Shown here: positions 15,623-26,096 of the stretch, in pieces | Numbering within the stretch: the stretch's first letter is position 1 | Layout of the letters: every line of letters starts with the position of its first letter | Assembly (NCBI GenBank): GCA_003233055.1 | Contig: QIKP01000041.1 | Coordinates: forward strand, 1-36,979 | Direction: 5' to 3' | Length of the DNA stretch: 36,979 bases | From: Planctomycetaceae bacterium | Lineage (GTDB): Bacteria > Planctomycetota > Planctomycetia > Pirellulales > Lacipirellulaceae | The notes under the pieces: generated by a model | Database searches by the model: none | What the model was told of the DNA's origin: nothing | Seen by the model: only the letters and a program-made list of their open reading frames with translations | Program-made: the position numbers and the translations under genes

Positions 15623-16495
15623 TTACTGGGGGGGGCCGAAGAGGATTTTTCGTTCCAGGGGGTCTTCGAGCCCGGCAGCCATTTTTCTGAGCGCTTCGGT
15701 CTCGATCTGCCGCACTCGCTCGCGGGTGAGCCCTAACAGGCCGCCGATTTCCTTGAGCGTCTTCGGCTCCTGCTGCTCTAGCCCAAACCGCATCTTCAGG
15801 ACCGCTGCCTCGCGTGGGTCCATCGTCTTGAGCATCTCTTTGACGTGCTCCAGACTGTCCGATTGGATCAGTGTCTCGTCGGGCGTCGGCTGCCTCTCGT
15901 CCGTGGCCAAGTCGGCCAGGCTCCATCCGGTGTCGGACTGGTCGGTCTGCGGCGTGGCGTTGTAGATTTTGATCGCCTTCTTGATGATCGGCAGCTTCTT
16001 CTTCGGAAGCCCCAGCACGCGCGCCACTTCTTCTGGCGTCGGGGAGCGATCAAGCTCCTCCGTCAGTCGTGCGGTTGCACGCCGCCACTTGGAGAGCAGT
16101 TCGACCATGTAGGCCGGAATGCGGATCGTCTTGCCCGTGTTGATGAGCGCCCGCTTGATCGACTGCTTGATCCAATAACTGGCATAGGTACTGAACCGCG
16201 TCCCCATGGCTGGGTCAAACCCTTCGACGGCCCGCAAGAGACCTAGGTTCCCCTCTTCGATCAAGTCTTGGAGGCTGAGTCCTTTGCCGGAGTAGCCTCG
16301 TGCAATGTTGACGACGAGCCGCAAATTGGCTCGCACCATGCGGTCGCGGGCCCGGGTATCGCCTTCGCCGATCTGGACGGCCAGCTCTTTTTCCTCCTGC
16401 GCGCTGAGGAGCGCGGTTTCATTGATTTCCCGTAGGTAGGTTTCCAGCGGCGATTGCACGGCGGAGGATTTGCGAGGCTTGGTCTTGGTGGGCAT
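15623..16495 (-). CDS. RNA polymerase sigma-70 family factor (group 1/2 type, short)
   Basis: This 290-residue sigma factor directs RNA polymerase to promoters. Region 1.2 is seen in SPLETYLREIN, region 2 in LRLVVNIARGYSGKGLSLQD and STYASYWIKQSIKRAL (the -10 contact helix), region 3 in RIPAYMVELLSKW, and region 4 in DPREAAVLKMRFGLE with the helix-turn-helix TLKEIGGLLGLTRERVRQIE at the end. There is no region 1.1, and the length resembles RpoS-type group 2 factors rather than a full primary sigma. The ATG at 16495 is used; the open frame to 16726 runs through the rpsA terminator and is not coding. The gene lies downstream of rpsA but after its terminator, so it probably has its own promoter. 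Confidence 0.93.
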   Translation of the reverse strand: MPTKTKPRKSSAVQSPLETYLREINETALLSAQEEKELAVQIGEGDTRARDRMVRANLRLVVNIARGYSGKGLSLQDLIEEGNLGLLRAVEGFDPAMGTRFSTYASYWIKQSIKRALINTGKTIRIPAYMVELLSKWRRATARLTEELDRSPTPEEVARVLGLPKKKLPIIKKAIKIYNATPQTDQSDTGWSLADLATDERQPTPDETLIQSDSLEHVKEMLKTMDPREAAVLKMRFGLEQQEPKTLKEIGGLLGLTRERVRQIETEALRKMAAGLEDPLERKILFGPPQ

Positions 16496-16632
16496 GGCGG
16501 GGTAGGGACCGATGGAGGGCAGAGCGAGGGAGGGGGGATAGTGGTTTTTATCGACACCCGTCGTAACGGTTCTGCAAAACCTTGTCTGTCGGGTAGGGTG
16601 CGCCGGTTGTGCCCGACGCGCCGTCCATGACG

Positions 16633-16673
16633 AAAAAAAGCGGCGTGGCGAGCTAAAGCTCGCCACGCCGCTT
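16633..16673 (-). terminator. Intrinsic terminator of rpsA
   Basis: A perfect 16-bp stem (16638-16653 with 16658-16673) with a 4-base loop (TAAA on the plus strand) is followed on the minus strand by a run of seven Ts. It lies about 57 bases after the rpsA stop codon. Confidence 0.88.
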
Positions 16674-16729
16674 CGATACGGAATGACTCTTGGCGCGACC
16701 CTAACGGTCGCACCCCATCGGGGCAACTG

Positions 16730-18748
<2,019 letters not shown>

Positions 18749-19182
18749 GTGTGACCTACGGGAAGCGGAGAGAGAGAGACGATTGTCGAGAGGGACACAT
18801 CGTTGCCCGAGCGGGCATCAAGAAGGCTCCGCCGCCAACAAAAAAGGGGGCCTAGAAAGCCGGTCCCTTGGCCAACCAAGGGGACGAGTAAAACGACAAT
18901 CGGGCAAGCTTGGAAGTCTACCAGACCGGGGGCAGCAAAACAACGTGGGTCCAGGGCACCCAGAAGGACCGGAGGACCCCAGCGAAGACGATAGGAGGAG
19001 AGCAGCGTCGCATGCTCGATCCAAGAACAAGAAATGGGGGCCGCAAGCGGCCCCAGAAGAAAATAAGGACTGTTTTTGGGGATTTTCTATCGGTTTTGTG
19101 TCTCGGTGGCGGAATTTTTCCTTCGCTGCGGTGAAGGGGTTCCTTTCGAGGCCGATTCAGCATTCGTTCGATAAAGGGGGCG
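18749..19182. other. Intergenic region between ftsK and rpsA
   Basis: About 430 bp without a convincing gene; the plus-strand open frame crossing it has no recognisable content. It should carry the rpsA promoter and leader. Two hairpins are visible: CCCTTGG, CCAA, CCAAGGG near 18864-18882, and GGGGCCG, CAAG, CGGCCCC at about 19037-19054, which on the minus strand is followed by a T-rich stretch and may end the ftsK transcript. No S1-binding autoregulatory structure could be identified by eye. Confidence 0.45.
19036..19054 (-). terminator. Possible terminator downstream of ftsK
   Basis: A 7-8 bp GC stem around CAAG is followed on the minus strand by CATTTCTTGTTCTTGG, only moderately T-rich. 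It lies about 130 bases past the ftsK stop codon. Placement is right but the tail is weak. Confidence 0.4.
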
Positions 19183-22100
19183 TTAGGCCAGGGATTCTTC
19201 TTCCTCCGCCTCCTCCGCGATATCCCAATCCTCCTCCTCCCACCCGTCCTCTTCTTCCGCCTCGGCTTCTTCGCTAGCTTCTTCGCCGTGCTCCGCCTCG
19301 GCTTCTTCGTCCTCTTCGTAGTACTCTTCTTCTTCTGCCTCTTCTTCTGCCTCTTCTTCTGCCTCTTCTTCTGCCTCTTCTTCGCCCGCCTCAGCTTCTT
19401 CCTCAGCTTCTTCCTCAGCTTCTTCCTCCCATTCGTCTTCGTCTTCGTCTTCGTCTTCGTCTTCGTCTTCGTCTTCGTACTCCTCTTCGTATTCTTCTTC
19501 CGCCTCCCCTTCTTCGGCCGTCTCGTCCAGTTGGGCGGCCGGTTCCTCCTCCCAAGGGGCGGCTTCGTCGGAGCCTTCGTTGGGCTCTTCTTGGACCGCT
19601 GGCCCGGCCGGTGAAGCGGGCTCGCCCTCGCGCATCGCTTCCCACTCGTCCAGGGTGAGGGTTACCTCGCGGGCTTGCGAGCCGTTGTATTGTCCGACAA
19701 TTCCATCCTCGGCCATGAAGTCGATCAGCCGGGCTGCGCGGCCATATCCGATGCCGAGCGATCTTTGGAGCAAGGAGACACTCCCTCTCCCCTCTCGGAT
19801 GACAACTTCGATGGCGGACTCATAGAGATCGTCACGGTTTTTGAGGCTGCCGGCTGTGGCTTCGACTTCCTCCTTGGTCTTGAGCTGCATCAGTTCGCCA
19901 GCAAACTGTGGCTCTTCGGTTCCCACAAAGTCGACGACCCGTGTAATCTCGTCGTCGGAGAGAAACGTCCCTTGCCCACGGAGCAGGGTACTGGTGCCGG
20001 GGGAAAGGAAGAGCATGTCTCCGTTGCCGAGCAGTTTATCCGCCCCCATTTCGTCGAGTACCACCCGGCTATCGGTCCGGCTGGCGACTTGGAACGCGAT
20101 CCGGGCAGGCAGGTTGGACTTGATCAGACCGGTGATGACGTCGACCGTCGGCTTTTGTGTGGCGAGGATCAAGTGGATGCCAACCGCCCGGCTTTTCTGG
20201 GCGAGGCGAATGATATGCTGCTCGACCTCCTTGCCGGCCGTCATCATCAGGTCAGCAATTTCATCCGCCACGATCACGATAAAGGGCAACTGTCGAGGAA
20301 TCTCCTCCCACTCGCTCTCGCTTTTCGGCCGGACTCGTTCGCGGAGTTCTTCGTCCCCCAGTTGATTGAAGACACTCACATGTCGAACCCCAGCGCGGGC
20401 AAGCAAATGGTATCGCTCTTCCATTTTGTCGACCGCCCAGGAGAGAATCGCCTCGGCCTTCTTCATGTCGGTTACGACAGGGTGCATCAGGTGGGGTAGC
20501 TTTCGGTAGCCAGAGAGTTCGACCATCTTGGGGTCGATCATCAACATCCGAACTTCGTCGGGCCCCCGATTCATCAATATCGAGACGATGATCGTATTGA
20601 GGCAGACACTCTTGCCGGTACCGGTCCGGCCCGCGATGAGGAGGTGGGGCATCGAAGTGAGGTCGACCACCATCGGCTTGCCGGAAACGTCTTTGCCGAG
20701 GTAGATCGGAATCTTCATTCGGTTGGCTCTATTGCCCGCCTCTTCGATCACTTCTCGCAGTCGGACCAACTGGCGCTTTGCGTTCGGCACCTCGATGCCG
20801 ACGGAGTTTTTGCCAGGGATCGGCGCGACAATACGTACCGTCGGGACCCGCAGCGCAATGGCCAGGTCATCGGAGAGTCCCGTGATTTTCGAAAGTCGCA
20901 ACCCCGCTTCAAGTTCCACCTCGTACTGCGCAATCACCGGGCCCGTTTCGATTTCTACGACCCGAACGTTGAACCCGAAATTCTTAAAAGTCTTCTCCAG
21001 CACCTTCGCTTTTTGCCGAACCTCCTTCTCGTGTTCCTCGTACGAAACGTCCTCGGGTTCGGTGAGGAGGGAGGTCGAGGGGATGCGGTAGTCGACGGCC
21101 GCATCGCTATCGTGGTCGGCCGCGTCGAGTTGCTCGATGATTTCCTCTCGCTCACTCTTGGGCTTCGGCTTCCTGAAAGCAGGCTGGTCGGCTTCCGTGT
21201 CGTCCCCCTTCGTGGAGGTTTCTTCGTCGGGTAGTTTGGCGTCGCCCTTCAGTGCGGAGGAGATTTTTGAGGCGACACTGCGGAGGGTTCTGCCCTTGTT
21301 CGCTACGCCGCCCGCTGAAGCCCCGCCCGCCACAGCCCCCTTCGCCGCAGCCCCGCCCGCTGAAGCGGGCTCGCCCAGGGGTTTGTTCTTGTCGCCGGGG
21401 GTCTTGATGGTTAGTTCTGCCTCTTCGTCTTCTTCCTCTTCATATTCCTCTTCTTCCCATTCTTCCTCCTCGTCTTCGTATTCATACTCGTATTCTTCTT
21501 CGTCTGATTTTCCTTCGGCCAAGTCATTTTCCAGATCGGTCCGCGGGCGAATGGAGCTAGTCGCCGCCGAGCCCAGCGATACGAGGCCGCGGTGCGAGAC
21601 CCGCGTGGTGGTAGCAGCCAGATGGAGAAAGAGGTAATCGGTGCAGAGCAGCAGGCCCGCCGCCAAGACGCTCAAACCGAAAAGCAGGGAGCCGGTCCAC
21701 GCGAAATTCACCTCGAGCCAGGCCTGCCCCAGCGCGCCAACGTATCCGCCCGCTCCGACAACCGGGCCAGGAGTCCAATTTGGTAGGAGAAGCGAGGCAA
21801 GAGCAGTGATCCCTACGAGCGAAATAATCCATCCAACGGTTCGGAGCGTCGGCTGGTCGATTTCTCGCCGCGTGAGGAGGAGTGCCGTCAAGATGGCGAG
21901 CGATCCGAGCGCGTAGTAGGAGGCGATGCCGAGCGACTCGTAGAGGAAGTGGGCCGTCGCTGCTCCCGCTCGCCCGCAGGCATTTTGAACTCCCTCCACG
22001 GGCGGATAAACCAGTCCGCTCGGCGGGTCCGCCTTGTCGTAGGTCAGCAGCGATACGCCAACGAATAGCGTCAAAGCGACTAAGGCGAGTGCTAAGACGT

Positions 22101-22233
22101 CCAACTGGCGGTTGCGGTTTTCGAACATAGCAATGAGGGACCGACCAAGTGGCGAAGGGGGAACGCGGGGTGCGAACTGCGCGTGCCGGTCCCTGGCGCG
22201 CCTTGCGATTCGCTCTTCTTCCTCATCGGTCAT
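19183..22233 (-). CDS. ftsK: DNA translocase FtsK with long acidic tail
   Basis: FtsK pumps chromosomal DNA through the closing septum. Counted from the ATG at 22233 (1016 residues), four membrane segments lie at about 45-64, 97-120, 131-150 and 181-207. A linker follows with an acidic block (243-274) and an Ala/Gly-rich stretch (287-310). The motor has Walker A GRTGTGKS (535-542), FIVIVADEIADLMM as Walker B and LILATQKPTVDVITG. The gamma winged-helix domain (802-857) normally ends the protein, but here about 140 residues of almost pure Glu/Asp/Ala follow, including seven Glu-Asp pairs. Starts at 22302 (TTG) and 22128 (ATG, MFENRNRQLD) are alternatives; none has a clear ribosome binding site. 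Confidence 0.92.
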   Translation of the reverse strand: MTDEEEERIARRARDRHAQFAPRVPPSPLGRSLIAMFENRNRQLDVLALALVALTLFVGVSLLTYDKADPPSGLVYPPVEGVQNACGRAGAATAHFLYESLGIASYYALGSLAILTALLLTRREIDQPTLRTVGWIISLVGITALASLLLPNWTPGPVVGAGGYVGALGQAWLEVNFAWTGSLLFGLSVLAAGLLLCTDYLFLHLAATTTRVSHRGLVSLGSAATSSIRPRTDLENDLAEGKSDEEEYEYEYEDEEEEWEEEEYEEEEDEEAELTIKTPGDKNKPLGEPASAGGAAAKGAVAGGASAGGVANKGRTLRSVASKISSALKGDAKLPDEETSTKGDDTEADQPAFRKPKPKSEREEIIEQLDAADHDSDAAVDYRIPSTSLLTEPEDVSYEEHEKEVRQKAKVLEKTFKNFGFNVRVVEIETGPVIAQYEVELEAGLRLSKITGLSDDLAIALRVPTVRIVAPIPGKNSVGIEVPNAKRQLVRLREVIEEAGNRANRMKIPIYLGKDVSGKPMVVDLTSMPHLLIAGRTGTGKSVCLNTIIVSILMNRGPDEVRMLMIDPKMVELSGYRKLPHLMHPVVTDMKKAEAILSWAVDKMEERYHLLARAGVRHVSVFNQLGDEELRERVRPKSESEWEEIPRQLPFIVIVADEIADLMMTAGKEVEQHIIRLAQKSRAVGIHLILATQKPTVDVITGLIKSNLPARIAFQVASRTDSRVVLDEMGADKLLGNGDMLFLSPGTSTLLRGQGTFLSDDEITRVVDFVGTEEPQFAGELMQLKTKEEVEATAGSLKNRDDLYESAIEVVIREGRGSVSLLQRSLGIGYGRAARLIDFMAEDGIVGQYNGSQAREVTLTLDEWEAMREGEPASPAGPAVQEEPNEGSDEAAPWEEEPAAQLDETAEEGEAEEEYEEEYEDEDEDEDEDEDEDEWEEEAEEEAEEEAEAGEEEAEEEAEEEAEEEAEEEEYYEEDEEAEAEHGEEASEEAEAEEEDGWEEEDWDIAEEAEEEESLA
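19328..19480. repeat. Short tandem repeats encoding the FtsK acidic tail
   Basis: Three arrays adjoin: 12-bp CTTCTTCTGCCT units (about 19328-19387) encoding Glu-Glu-Ala-Glu, 12-bp CAGCTTCTTCCT units (about 19392-19427), and seven consecutive GTCTTC hexamers (19435-19476) encoding Glu-Asp. All unit lengths are multiples of three, so length changes keep the frame. Confidence 0.9.
21310..21370. repeat. GCCCGCTGAAGCGGGC palindrome inside ftsK
   Basis: A partial copy (21310-21320) and a complete copy (21355-21370) lie exactly 45 bp apart and in frame, encoding Ala-Ser-Ala-Gly-Gly repeats in the linker. The complete copy equals the intergenic copy at 2953-2968. Confidence 0.75.
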
Positions 22234-22606
22234 TCCGAGGTGTTCGCAGTAGGGGAGTCCGAAGGGCCGACCGCAACCCCGCAGCACGGAGAATGGCTGC
22301 AAACCTTTCGTCCGTTAAAACGGTTGGAAACGTCGGACCCCTGTGCAGGCCCACCACGACGGTCCGGATTCGGCTTCCTACAGTTCTGTCGCAACCGGTC
22401 TGTCGCAACCGGCAACGCCTCCTCGGGTTTCCGTAGTTGCGTCTCCTTTTTTCCTTATTCCTTATTTCTTGTTGCAAATCCCTTGCTTGTCGGAGAGGGA
22501 ACCGGGTAGACTGAGGCGGAATTCGACATGGGGAAGTGTCGTCGAGGGGAGGGTTTGCACGGTATTTCCGTTGTGCCTTATTTTTCTTTATCGGGGAAAT
22601 CTAGTG

Positions 22607-23524
22607 ATGAAGCTCAAGGCTTTTGTTGTAGGCGCACTGTGCGTTGGTGCGAGTCTCGCGACCCAGTCTGCGTCCTTCGCGGCCATTGTCACGCTTGACT
22701 TTACAAATGATGACATGGGGCAACCTCTGATACATGGGCAGGTCATTAGCACGGCCCTTGATGTCCAGCTGGCGGATACCGTATTCGAGTTCGGCAGCAT
22801 TGTCTCGATCCGAACGACGCAAGGAGCAGGTGGCCACCTTGGAGCGGTCATCTTCGACTCCACCCCTGGAGGCCCTGGCAGCACGCTTGGAGACCCCGAC
22901 CTCGACCTGCTCATCAATCAGGGGAATGTACTGACGCTGCAAGACCCCAAGGGGCCCAATACCACGGCAACCGGTTCTAACGGACTCGTCTTCAATAATC
23001 CTGACGACGTACGGGAATTCGATGCCGGCAGTATTATCTTTGATTTTGTGAACCCGATAGAACCGATCTCGGTCGACATCATTGATGCCGACAGGAGGTT
23101 TGAGATGGAAGTCATTCTGACCGACGTGGAGGGAGCCACGCGGACCTATTTGATTCCCGAGCATTGGACCTTTGATCTGACCGAATCAGGGCCCAAAGGC
23201 TTCGACACTTTGCTGCTGGCATCGTTGGCAGGCCAAGATGGCGAAGGGGCCGGCACGGACGGCGTTCCGGGCAACGCGGATGATTTGACGACCGTCACCG
23301 ACCTGGGCCTCGACGAGACGAGAGTCATCAGCATTGAATTCCGGTTTCTCGGCCTAAGCCCCAACGGACTTCAGGACGCCGGCTTCAGTTCCGGTGCGAT
23401 CGACAACCTGACGTTCAATACCGAAGTGATCCCCGAACCCTCGACAGTCGTCCTCTTGCTCACGGCGATGGGAGTTGGCACCTTGGCCCAACGGCGTCGA
23501 AGAGTGCCGCAGAGCCGCCGCTAG
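22607..23524 (+). CDS. PEP-CTERM sorting domain protein
   Basis: The 305-residue protein has a signal peptide (MKLKAFVVGALCVGASLATQ, cleavage probably near SFA-A), a beta-rich extracellular domain with many Asp/Gly/Thr residues, and a C-terminal sorting tail: VIPEPSTVVLLLTAMGVGTL followed by the basic cluster RRRR. This tripartite tail (PEP motif, hydrophobic segment, arginines) is the target of exosortases, which process the protein for export to the surface or matrix. The segment GAGTDGVPGNADDLT resembles a calcium-binding Asp-rich turn but is not a full motif. The ATG at 22607 is preferred over upstream codons because it starts the signal peptide. The EpsI-like protein at 263-1075 belongs to the same sorting system type. 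Confidence 0.9.
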   Translation: MKLKAFVVGALCVGASLATQSASFAAIVTLDFTNDDMGQPLIHGQVISTALDVQLADTVFEFGSIVSIRTTQGAGGHLGAVIFDSTPGGPGSTLGDPDLDLLINQGNVLTLQDPKGPNTTATGSNGLVFNNPDDVREFDAGSIIFDFVNPIEPISVDIIDADRRFEMEVILTDVEGATRTYLIPEHWTFDLTESGPKGFDTLLLASLAGQDGEGAGTDGVPGNADDLTTVTDLGLDETRVISIEFRFLGLSPNGLQDAGFSSGAIDNLTFNTEVIPEPSTVVLLLTAMGVGTLAQRRRRVPQSRR

Positions 23525-23526
23525 AG

Positions 23527-23572
23527 CCGCGCCCTCGGGCGCGGGTGTTTTCGGAGGCCGCAGGGCCTCCAA
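23527..23572. terminator. Paired hairpins after the PEP-CTERM gene
   Basis: Two hairpins follow the stop codon: CGCGCCC, TCG, GGCGCG and GGAGGCC, GCAG, GGCCTCC. There is no T-run, so intrinsic termination is uncertain. They lie between convergent genes (PEP-CTERM and truB) and may act as a shared 3' end. Confidence 0.4.
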
Positions 23573-23615
23573 CTATTGGGCCTCCGGCCATTGGGCGTCA
23601 CCGATGGCTGGCCAA

Positions 23616-24533
23616 CTAGTTGGAGTTGCGGAAGACGATCCTTGGCCCCCATCTCCCCTCGCCTCGCGGATGGAGCAAGGCGAACAGCTTACCTGTCGGG
23701 TCCAAGGCGGCTGTTTCTTCCGGAGGCGTGGTGCCACAAGAGAGTTCCGCGGCGCATTCGTCGCTGCGGGGAGGTCGCGCCGTGATGAAGCGGCCATGCC
23801 CAATTTCGATCGCTTCGGCCGGCGTAAGGGTAATGCGAGGCAACGGGGCAACGGCCAGGAGAGCTGGCTGCAAGTGCCGATCGATTTGTTCCAGCGTCAG
23901 GTCCTTGGGGGAAATACTCTCGGTCACCTGAAACTCGCCGATGGAAGTCCGCACGAGCGCCGTCATCACCGCGCCGGTGCCGAGCGATTCGGCCAAGTCA
24001 CGCCCAAGGGAGCGGACGTAGGTGCCGCTGCCGCAGTGGATGTCGAGCGTGAGTTCGGGATAGGTGTAGTCGAGGATCTGGATCTCGTGGATCGTCACTT
24101 GCCGCGAGGCGGGTTCGACTTTTTCTCCCGCTCGAGCCCGTTGATACGCTTTTTTTCCTTCGATTTTGATGGCCGAGTAGGCGGGGGGACGCTGTTGGAT
24201 GTCGCCAACAAACATCGGCAAGGCATGCTCGATCACGTCGCGAGTCGGTACCGGCGGGGCGTCGAGGTGGGTGACTTCCAGCTCGGTATCGTCGCTGGGA
24301 CTGGTGCAGCCGAGCCGGAACGTCGCCCGGTATCGCTTCGGCATCTGCTGGACGTATTCCACCAGCCGAGTTGCCGGCCCGACGCAGACCACCAGGACGC
24401 CGGTCGCTAGCGGGTCGAGCGTCCCCGCGTGGCCCGCCTTCGCGGGGCGAACCAACCGCTGGACCCGATTGACCACATCTCGGGATGTCCAGCCGGGCGG
24501 TTTGTCAAAGTTGAGAATTCCGAACATCGCCAT
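23616..24533 (-). CDS. truB: tRNA pseudouridine-55 synthase
   Basis: TruB converts U55 of the tRNA T-loop to pseudouridine. The 305-residue protein has the N-terminal FGILNFDKPPGWTSRDVVN, the catalytic motif GHAGTLDPLATGVL with Asp40, and the later RPPAYSAIKIEGKKAYQRAR and GSGTYVRSLGRDL motifs. The C-terminal third is less conserved, as usual for the family. The start MAMFGIL is canonical; an ATG two codons on is equally good. The gene is divergent from rsmG, with about 100 bases between start codons. Confidence 0.96.
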   Translation of the reverse strand: MAMFGILNFDKPPGWTSRDVVNRVQRLVRPAKAGHAGTLDPLATGVLVVCVGPATRLVEYVQQMPKRYRATFRLGCTSPSDDTELEVTHLDAPPVPTRDVIEHALPMFVGDIQQRPPAYSAIKIEGKKAYQRARAGEKVEPASRQVTIHEIQILDYTYPELTLDIHCGSGTYVRSLGRDLAESLGTGAVMTALVRTSIGEFQVTESISPKDLTLEQIDRHLQPALLAVAPLPRITLTPAEAIEIGHGRFITARPPRSDECAAELSCGTTPPEETAALDPTGKLFALLHPRGEGRWGPRIVFRNSN

Positions 24534-24631
24534 TGGTTGGTTCCTTGCCTTCGCTTCCCTGGATCTCCAAGCTTCCCTCCGGCCGCACCCGGTTGCCAGC
24601 CATGCTCCATCATGCCAGAGTAACGGTTGTC

Positions 24632-25357
24632 ATGCCAACCGAGAATGAAAATCTTGATTCCCCCCCAGGGTCGCCCCTGCCGCCAGAGCCCGAACCGCCG
24701 CTGCCGGAGCCGCTGCCGGAGCCCCAATCGTTGGCGGAAGCGCTCGACCTCCAGGGCATTGAATTACCAGCCGACCAGATTGCGGGGCTCGACGCCTATC
24801 GTGAGTTACTATGGGACTGGAACGAAAAGCTCAATCTGACGCGCCACACCACGTTCACTAAATTCGTCGCCCGTGACCTGCTCGATACGCTCGAATTGTC
24901 GGGGCAGATCCCCAAAGGAGAACGGGTTCTCGATATTGGATCAGGAGGGGGCGTGCCAGGGATCCCGCTGGCGATTATCCGCCCCGACTTGACGGTGGCC
25001 CTGAGCGAATCGATGGGGAAAAAAGCAAAGGTGCTCGAATCGATCGTCGGCGAACTACAGCTTCCGGTGACGGTCTACCCTTCGCGGGCAGAGCAGGCCT
25101 TGGAGATCACGACTTACGACACCTTGGTTGCTCGAGGGGTCGGATCGCTTAAGAAACTGTTGACCTGGTTCGCTCCGCATTGGGACGCTTTCGATTGCCT
25201 CCTCTTGGTAAAAGGGAGGAAGTGGGTGGACGAACGGGGCGAGGCGAGGCACCACGGACTGCTCAAGGGCCTGGAACTCCGTTGTGTTGCGAAATACTCC
25301 AGCCCAGGTTTCGGCGACAGTCTCCTTCTTCGCATCGAACGGCGCAAGCATTCTTGA
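24632..25357 (+). CDS. rsmG: 16S rRNA (guanine527-N7) methyltransferase RsmG
   Basis: RsmG methylates G527 of 16S rRNA using S-adenosylmethionine. The 241-residue product has the family's WDWNEKLNLTRHTT segment, the SAM-binding loop VLDIGSGGGVPGIPLAI, and a conserved TYDTLVARGVGSLKKLLTW. The N-terminal 35 residues are unusual: very rich in Pro and Glu (PLPPEPEPPLPEPLPEPQ) and probably disordered. The start is uncertain between ATG 24632 and ATG 24602; neither has a strong ribosome binding site. If the gene began near the conserved part the extension would vanish, but no good start codon lies there. Confidence 0.92.
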   Translation: MPTENENLDSPPGSPLPPEPEPPLPEPLPEPQSLAEALDLQGIELPADQIAGLDAYRELLWDWNEKLNLTRHTTFTKFVARDLLDTLELSGQIPKGERVLDIGSGGGVPGIPLAIIRPDLTVALSESMGKKAKVLESIVGELQLPVTVYPSRAEQALEITTYDTLVARGVGSLKKLLTWFAPHWDAFDCLLLVKGRKWVDERGEARHHGLLKGLELRCVAKYSSPGFGDSLLLRIERRKHS

Positions 25358-25537
25358 TCGTGGTGAGAGCGGCCCACACGATCTCACCGAGGCCCCACCT
25401 CCTACCGATGCTCTCTCTGGCGGGCAGACTCTACAGAGCCTAGACTGGGGGATCGAAGCAAGTCACTCGGCGCGCACCGGCAATGTCCGGTCCACGACTC
25501 TTTTTTTTATTGGACCTACGAACGAAGGAGAAAACCC

Positions 25538-25900
25538 ATGGCCGACAAACAGGATTCGCCAGAGAAGAATCCCCCAGCCGACGAGACAACCAAGGAAGAA
25601 GAAGGCCAGCCGCAGCGGACCCGTGTGGAGATCAACGACAAAAAGGCCATATGCACCTATGCCAACTTCTGCCGTGTCACGGGCACTCCCGAGGAACTGA
25701 TCCTCGACTTTGGCCTGAATTCGCAGCCGTACGGTGTGCCGACCGAGCCGGTGGAAGTCAAGCAACGGGTGGTTACCAACTACTTCACCGCTAAGCGGAT
25801 GCTCCAAGCGCTCCACCTGTCAGTGCAGCGGCATGAGCAGGCCTTCGGCGTGCTCGAAACGGACGTGCAAAAACGGGTTGTCACCAAGGCCCAAGTCTAG
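25538..25900 (+). CDS. DUF3467 domain protein
   Basis: The 120-residue cytoplasmic protein has an acidic, disordered start (about 1-28) and a DUF3467 domain recognisable from YANFCRVTGTPEELILDFG and VKQRVVTNYFTAKRMLQAL. The function of this small domain is unknown; it occurs widely in planctomycetes and other bacteria. An excellent ribosome binding site (AAGGAG, 8 bases before the ATG) fixes the start. It is monocistronic, with an inverted repeat and T-run behind it. Confidence 0.9.
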   Translation: MADKQDSPEKNPPADETTKEEEGQPQRTRVEINDKKAICTYANFCRVTGTPEELILDFGLNSQPYGVPTEPVEVKQRVVTNYFTAKRMLQALHLSVQRHEQAFGVLETDVQKRVVTKAQV

Positions 25901-25919
25901 CGTTTTGACAGCTCTTCGA

Positions 25920-25986
25920 GTTGGGATGGGTGACGGCAGAAGTTGTTTCCGAGCAAGTTATTCGGACGTCACGCATCCCAACTTTT
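25920..25986 (+). terminator. Terminator-like inverted repeat after the DUF3467 gene
   Basis: Sixteen-base arms (25920-25935 and 25967-25982, one mismatch: GTTGGGATG then GTGACG) enclose a 31-base loop and are followed by TTTTGG on the plus strand. The loop is large for a terminator, but position (20 bases after the stop codon), orientation and T-run fit. Confidence 0.65.
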
Positions 25987-26096
25987 GGTCCAAACAAAGC
26001 ACCCGCTGAGCAACCGCTAGCGGTCTGTTTCCAGTAATCGGGGTTTCCGGCAGTCGGCGGTCTTGGCAGTCGGCCACGATCCTCGCACGGGAGTTG

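Noticed and set aside
19288-19614. Plus-strand open frame giving an extremely hydrophobic Phe/Leu/Cys-rich protein (LFFCLFFCLFF)
   Set aside because: It is the antisense of the Glu/Ala and Glu/Asp repeats at the ftsK 3' end; the apparent membrane segments are an artefact of the repeats.
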